Both the position numbers and the translations under genes were made by a program. This document shows, piece after piece, positions 63,504 to 64,000 of a stretch of DNA of 64,000 bases. Within the stretch, counting starts at the first letter, position 1. Every line of letters starts with the position of its first letter. Source of the DNA: Streptomyces fructofermentans (GTDB taxonomy: Bacteria > Actinomycetota > Actinomycetes > Streptomycetales > Streptomycetaceae); contig NZ_BMWD01000030.1 of the NCBI RefSeq assembly GCF_014651055.1, positions 51,823 through 115,822 of the forward strand. Direction: 5' to 3'. The notes beneath the pieces are model-generated. The model ran no database searches, was not told the origin of the DNA, and worked only from the letters and a program-made list of their open reading frames with translations.

Positions 63504-63543
63504 GGAGCCGGGCCCCTCGATTTGCATCGGGGCGCCCGGCTCC
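63504..63543 (+). terminator. hairpin after RNase J
   Basis: GGAGCCGGGC (63504-63513) pairs with GCCCGGCTCC (63534-63543), with additional inner GC pairing, 21 bases after the stop codon. It isolates the RNase J gene from the rRNA operon. Confidence 0.6.
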
Positions 63544-63551
63544 AGTACGTT
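63522..63551 (+). promoter_or_regulatory. possible most-upstream rRNA promoter
   Basis: -35-like TTGCAT (63522-63527), 18-bp spacer, -10-like TACGTT (63546-63551). It overlaps the RNase J hairpin, so it may be coincidental. Confidence 0.35.
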
Positions 63552-63599
63552 TACGTCTCCGCCTGAACGGGAACCCGGCACAACTACGTGTCCGGAGCA

Positions 63600-64000
63600 C
63601 ACCGAACGGAGCGGGAATTCCGACTCAGAACTTCTGATAAAGTCGGAGTCGCCGGAAAGGGAAACGCGAAAGCGGAAACCTGGAAAGCACCGAGGAAATC
63701 GGAACCGGAAACGGTCTGATAGAGTCGGAAACGCAAGACCGAAGGGAATCGCCCGGAGGAAAGCCCGAGAGGGTGAGTACAAAGGAAGCGTCCGTTCCTT
63801 GAGAACTCAACAGCGTGCCAAAAATCAACGCCAGATATGTTGATACCCCGTCTACCACATCGTGGTGGGTGGAGGTTCCTTTGAAAAAGTCCTGTCGGGC
63901 ATTGTCCGGCAGGCGCATCAGCGAGGACGCTGTGAATGATCGGCCCTATTCCGGCCGGTTGTTCCGCTCTCGTGGTGGAGTCCCGATTACGGGAAAACAT
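63600..64000 (+). promoter_or_regulatory. rRNA operon promoter region and 16S leader
   Basis: A sudden drop in GC and absence of genes mark an rrn leader. The element TCTGATA(A/G)AGTCGGA occurs at 63633 and 63715, 82 bases apart, with -10-like TAAAGT and TAGAGT: tandem rRNA promoters. Downstream, TTCCTTGAGAACTCAACAGC (from 63796) is the actinobacterial antitermination/processing element, followed by AT-rich leader and small stems (63891-63898 with 63906-63913). The last bases resemble the sequence just before 16S, which should start within about 20-30 bases after the window. Confidence 0.8.

Overview
The window is chromosomal DNA from a Streptomyces or very close relative. GC content is very high, GTG and TTG starts are common, third codon positions are almost always G or C, and the right two thirds follow the conserved Streptomyces core order dxr - site-2 protease - ispG - proS - rimP - nusA - ylxR - infB - rbfA - truB - ribF - rpsO - pnp - pepR - dapB - thyX - dapA - rnj. 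The final ~400 bases are an rRNA operon promoter/leader; the 16S gene begins just outside the window.

Region 1 (1-3.8 kb): a 5'-truncated PucR-type regulator and an aldehyde dehydrogenase, closed by a strong hairpin.

Region 2 (4-20.4 kb) is an accessory sugar-utilisation island and the most interesting part. A GH3 glucosidase (minus strand) diverges from a plus-strand operon of a lipoprotein binding protein, two permeases, a GH42 beta-galactosidase, a GH95-type fucosidase and a secreted GH12 endoglucanase. Facing them is a lacI-GH31 alpha-xylosidase operon. Copies of one palindrome (core CGAAGCGCTTCG) lie at both divergent start sites and flank the lacI promoter. I read this as a self-contained LacI-controlled xyloglucan regulon: GH12 cuts the polymer outside, the ABC importer (no ATPase encoded here) takes up oligosaccharides, and GH95, GH42, GH31 and GH3 remove fucose, galactose, xylose and glucose inside. 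Substrate assignment is inference from the enzyme set.

Region 3 (20.4-22.0 kb) is a long non-coding stretch packed with degenerate GC-rich repeats, followed by an acyl-CoA dehydrogenase with an unusual AT-richer upstream repeat array.

Region 4 (24-47.3 kb) holds the MEP isoprenoid genes dxr and ispG, a site-2 protease, two GNAT acetyltransferases, proS, a minus-strand trio (Tat lipoprotein, ferritin-like protein, kinase-fold protein lacking the catalytic Asp), the rimP-nusA-ylxR-infB-DUF503-rbfA-truB translation/ribosome block, a trypsin-like/STAND NTPase fusion, and ribF.

Region 5 (47.4-64 kb) holds a 1417-residue MinD/EspI-like ATPase with huge disordered arms, a repeat-rich gap with one DUF397 gene where S. 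coelicolor (from memory) carries its type VII secretion cluster, then rpsO-pnp-pepR-dapB, two small membrane proteins, thyX, dapA, RNase J, and the rrn leader.
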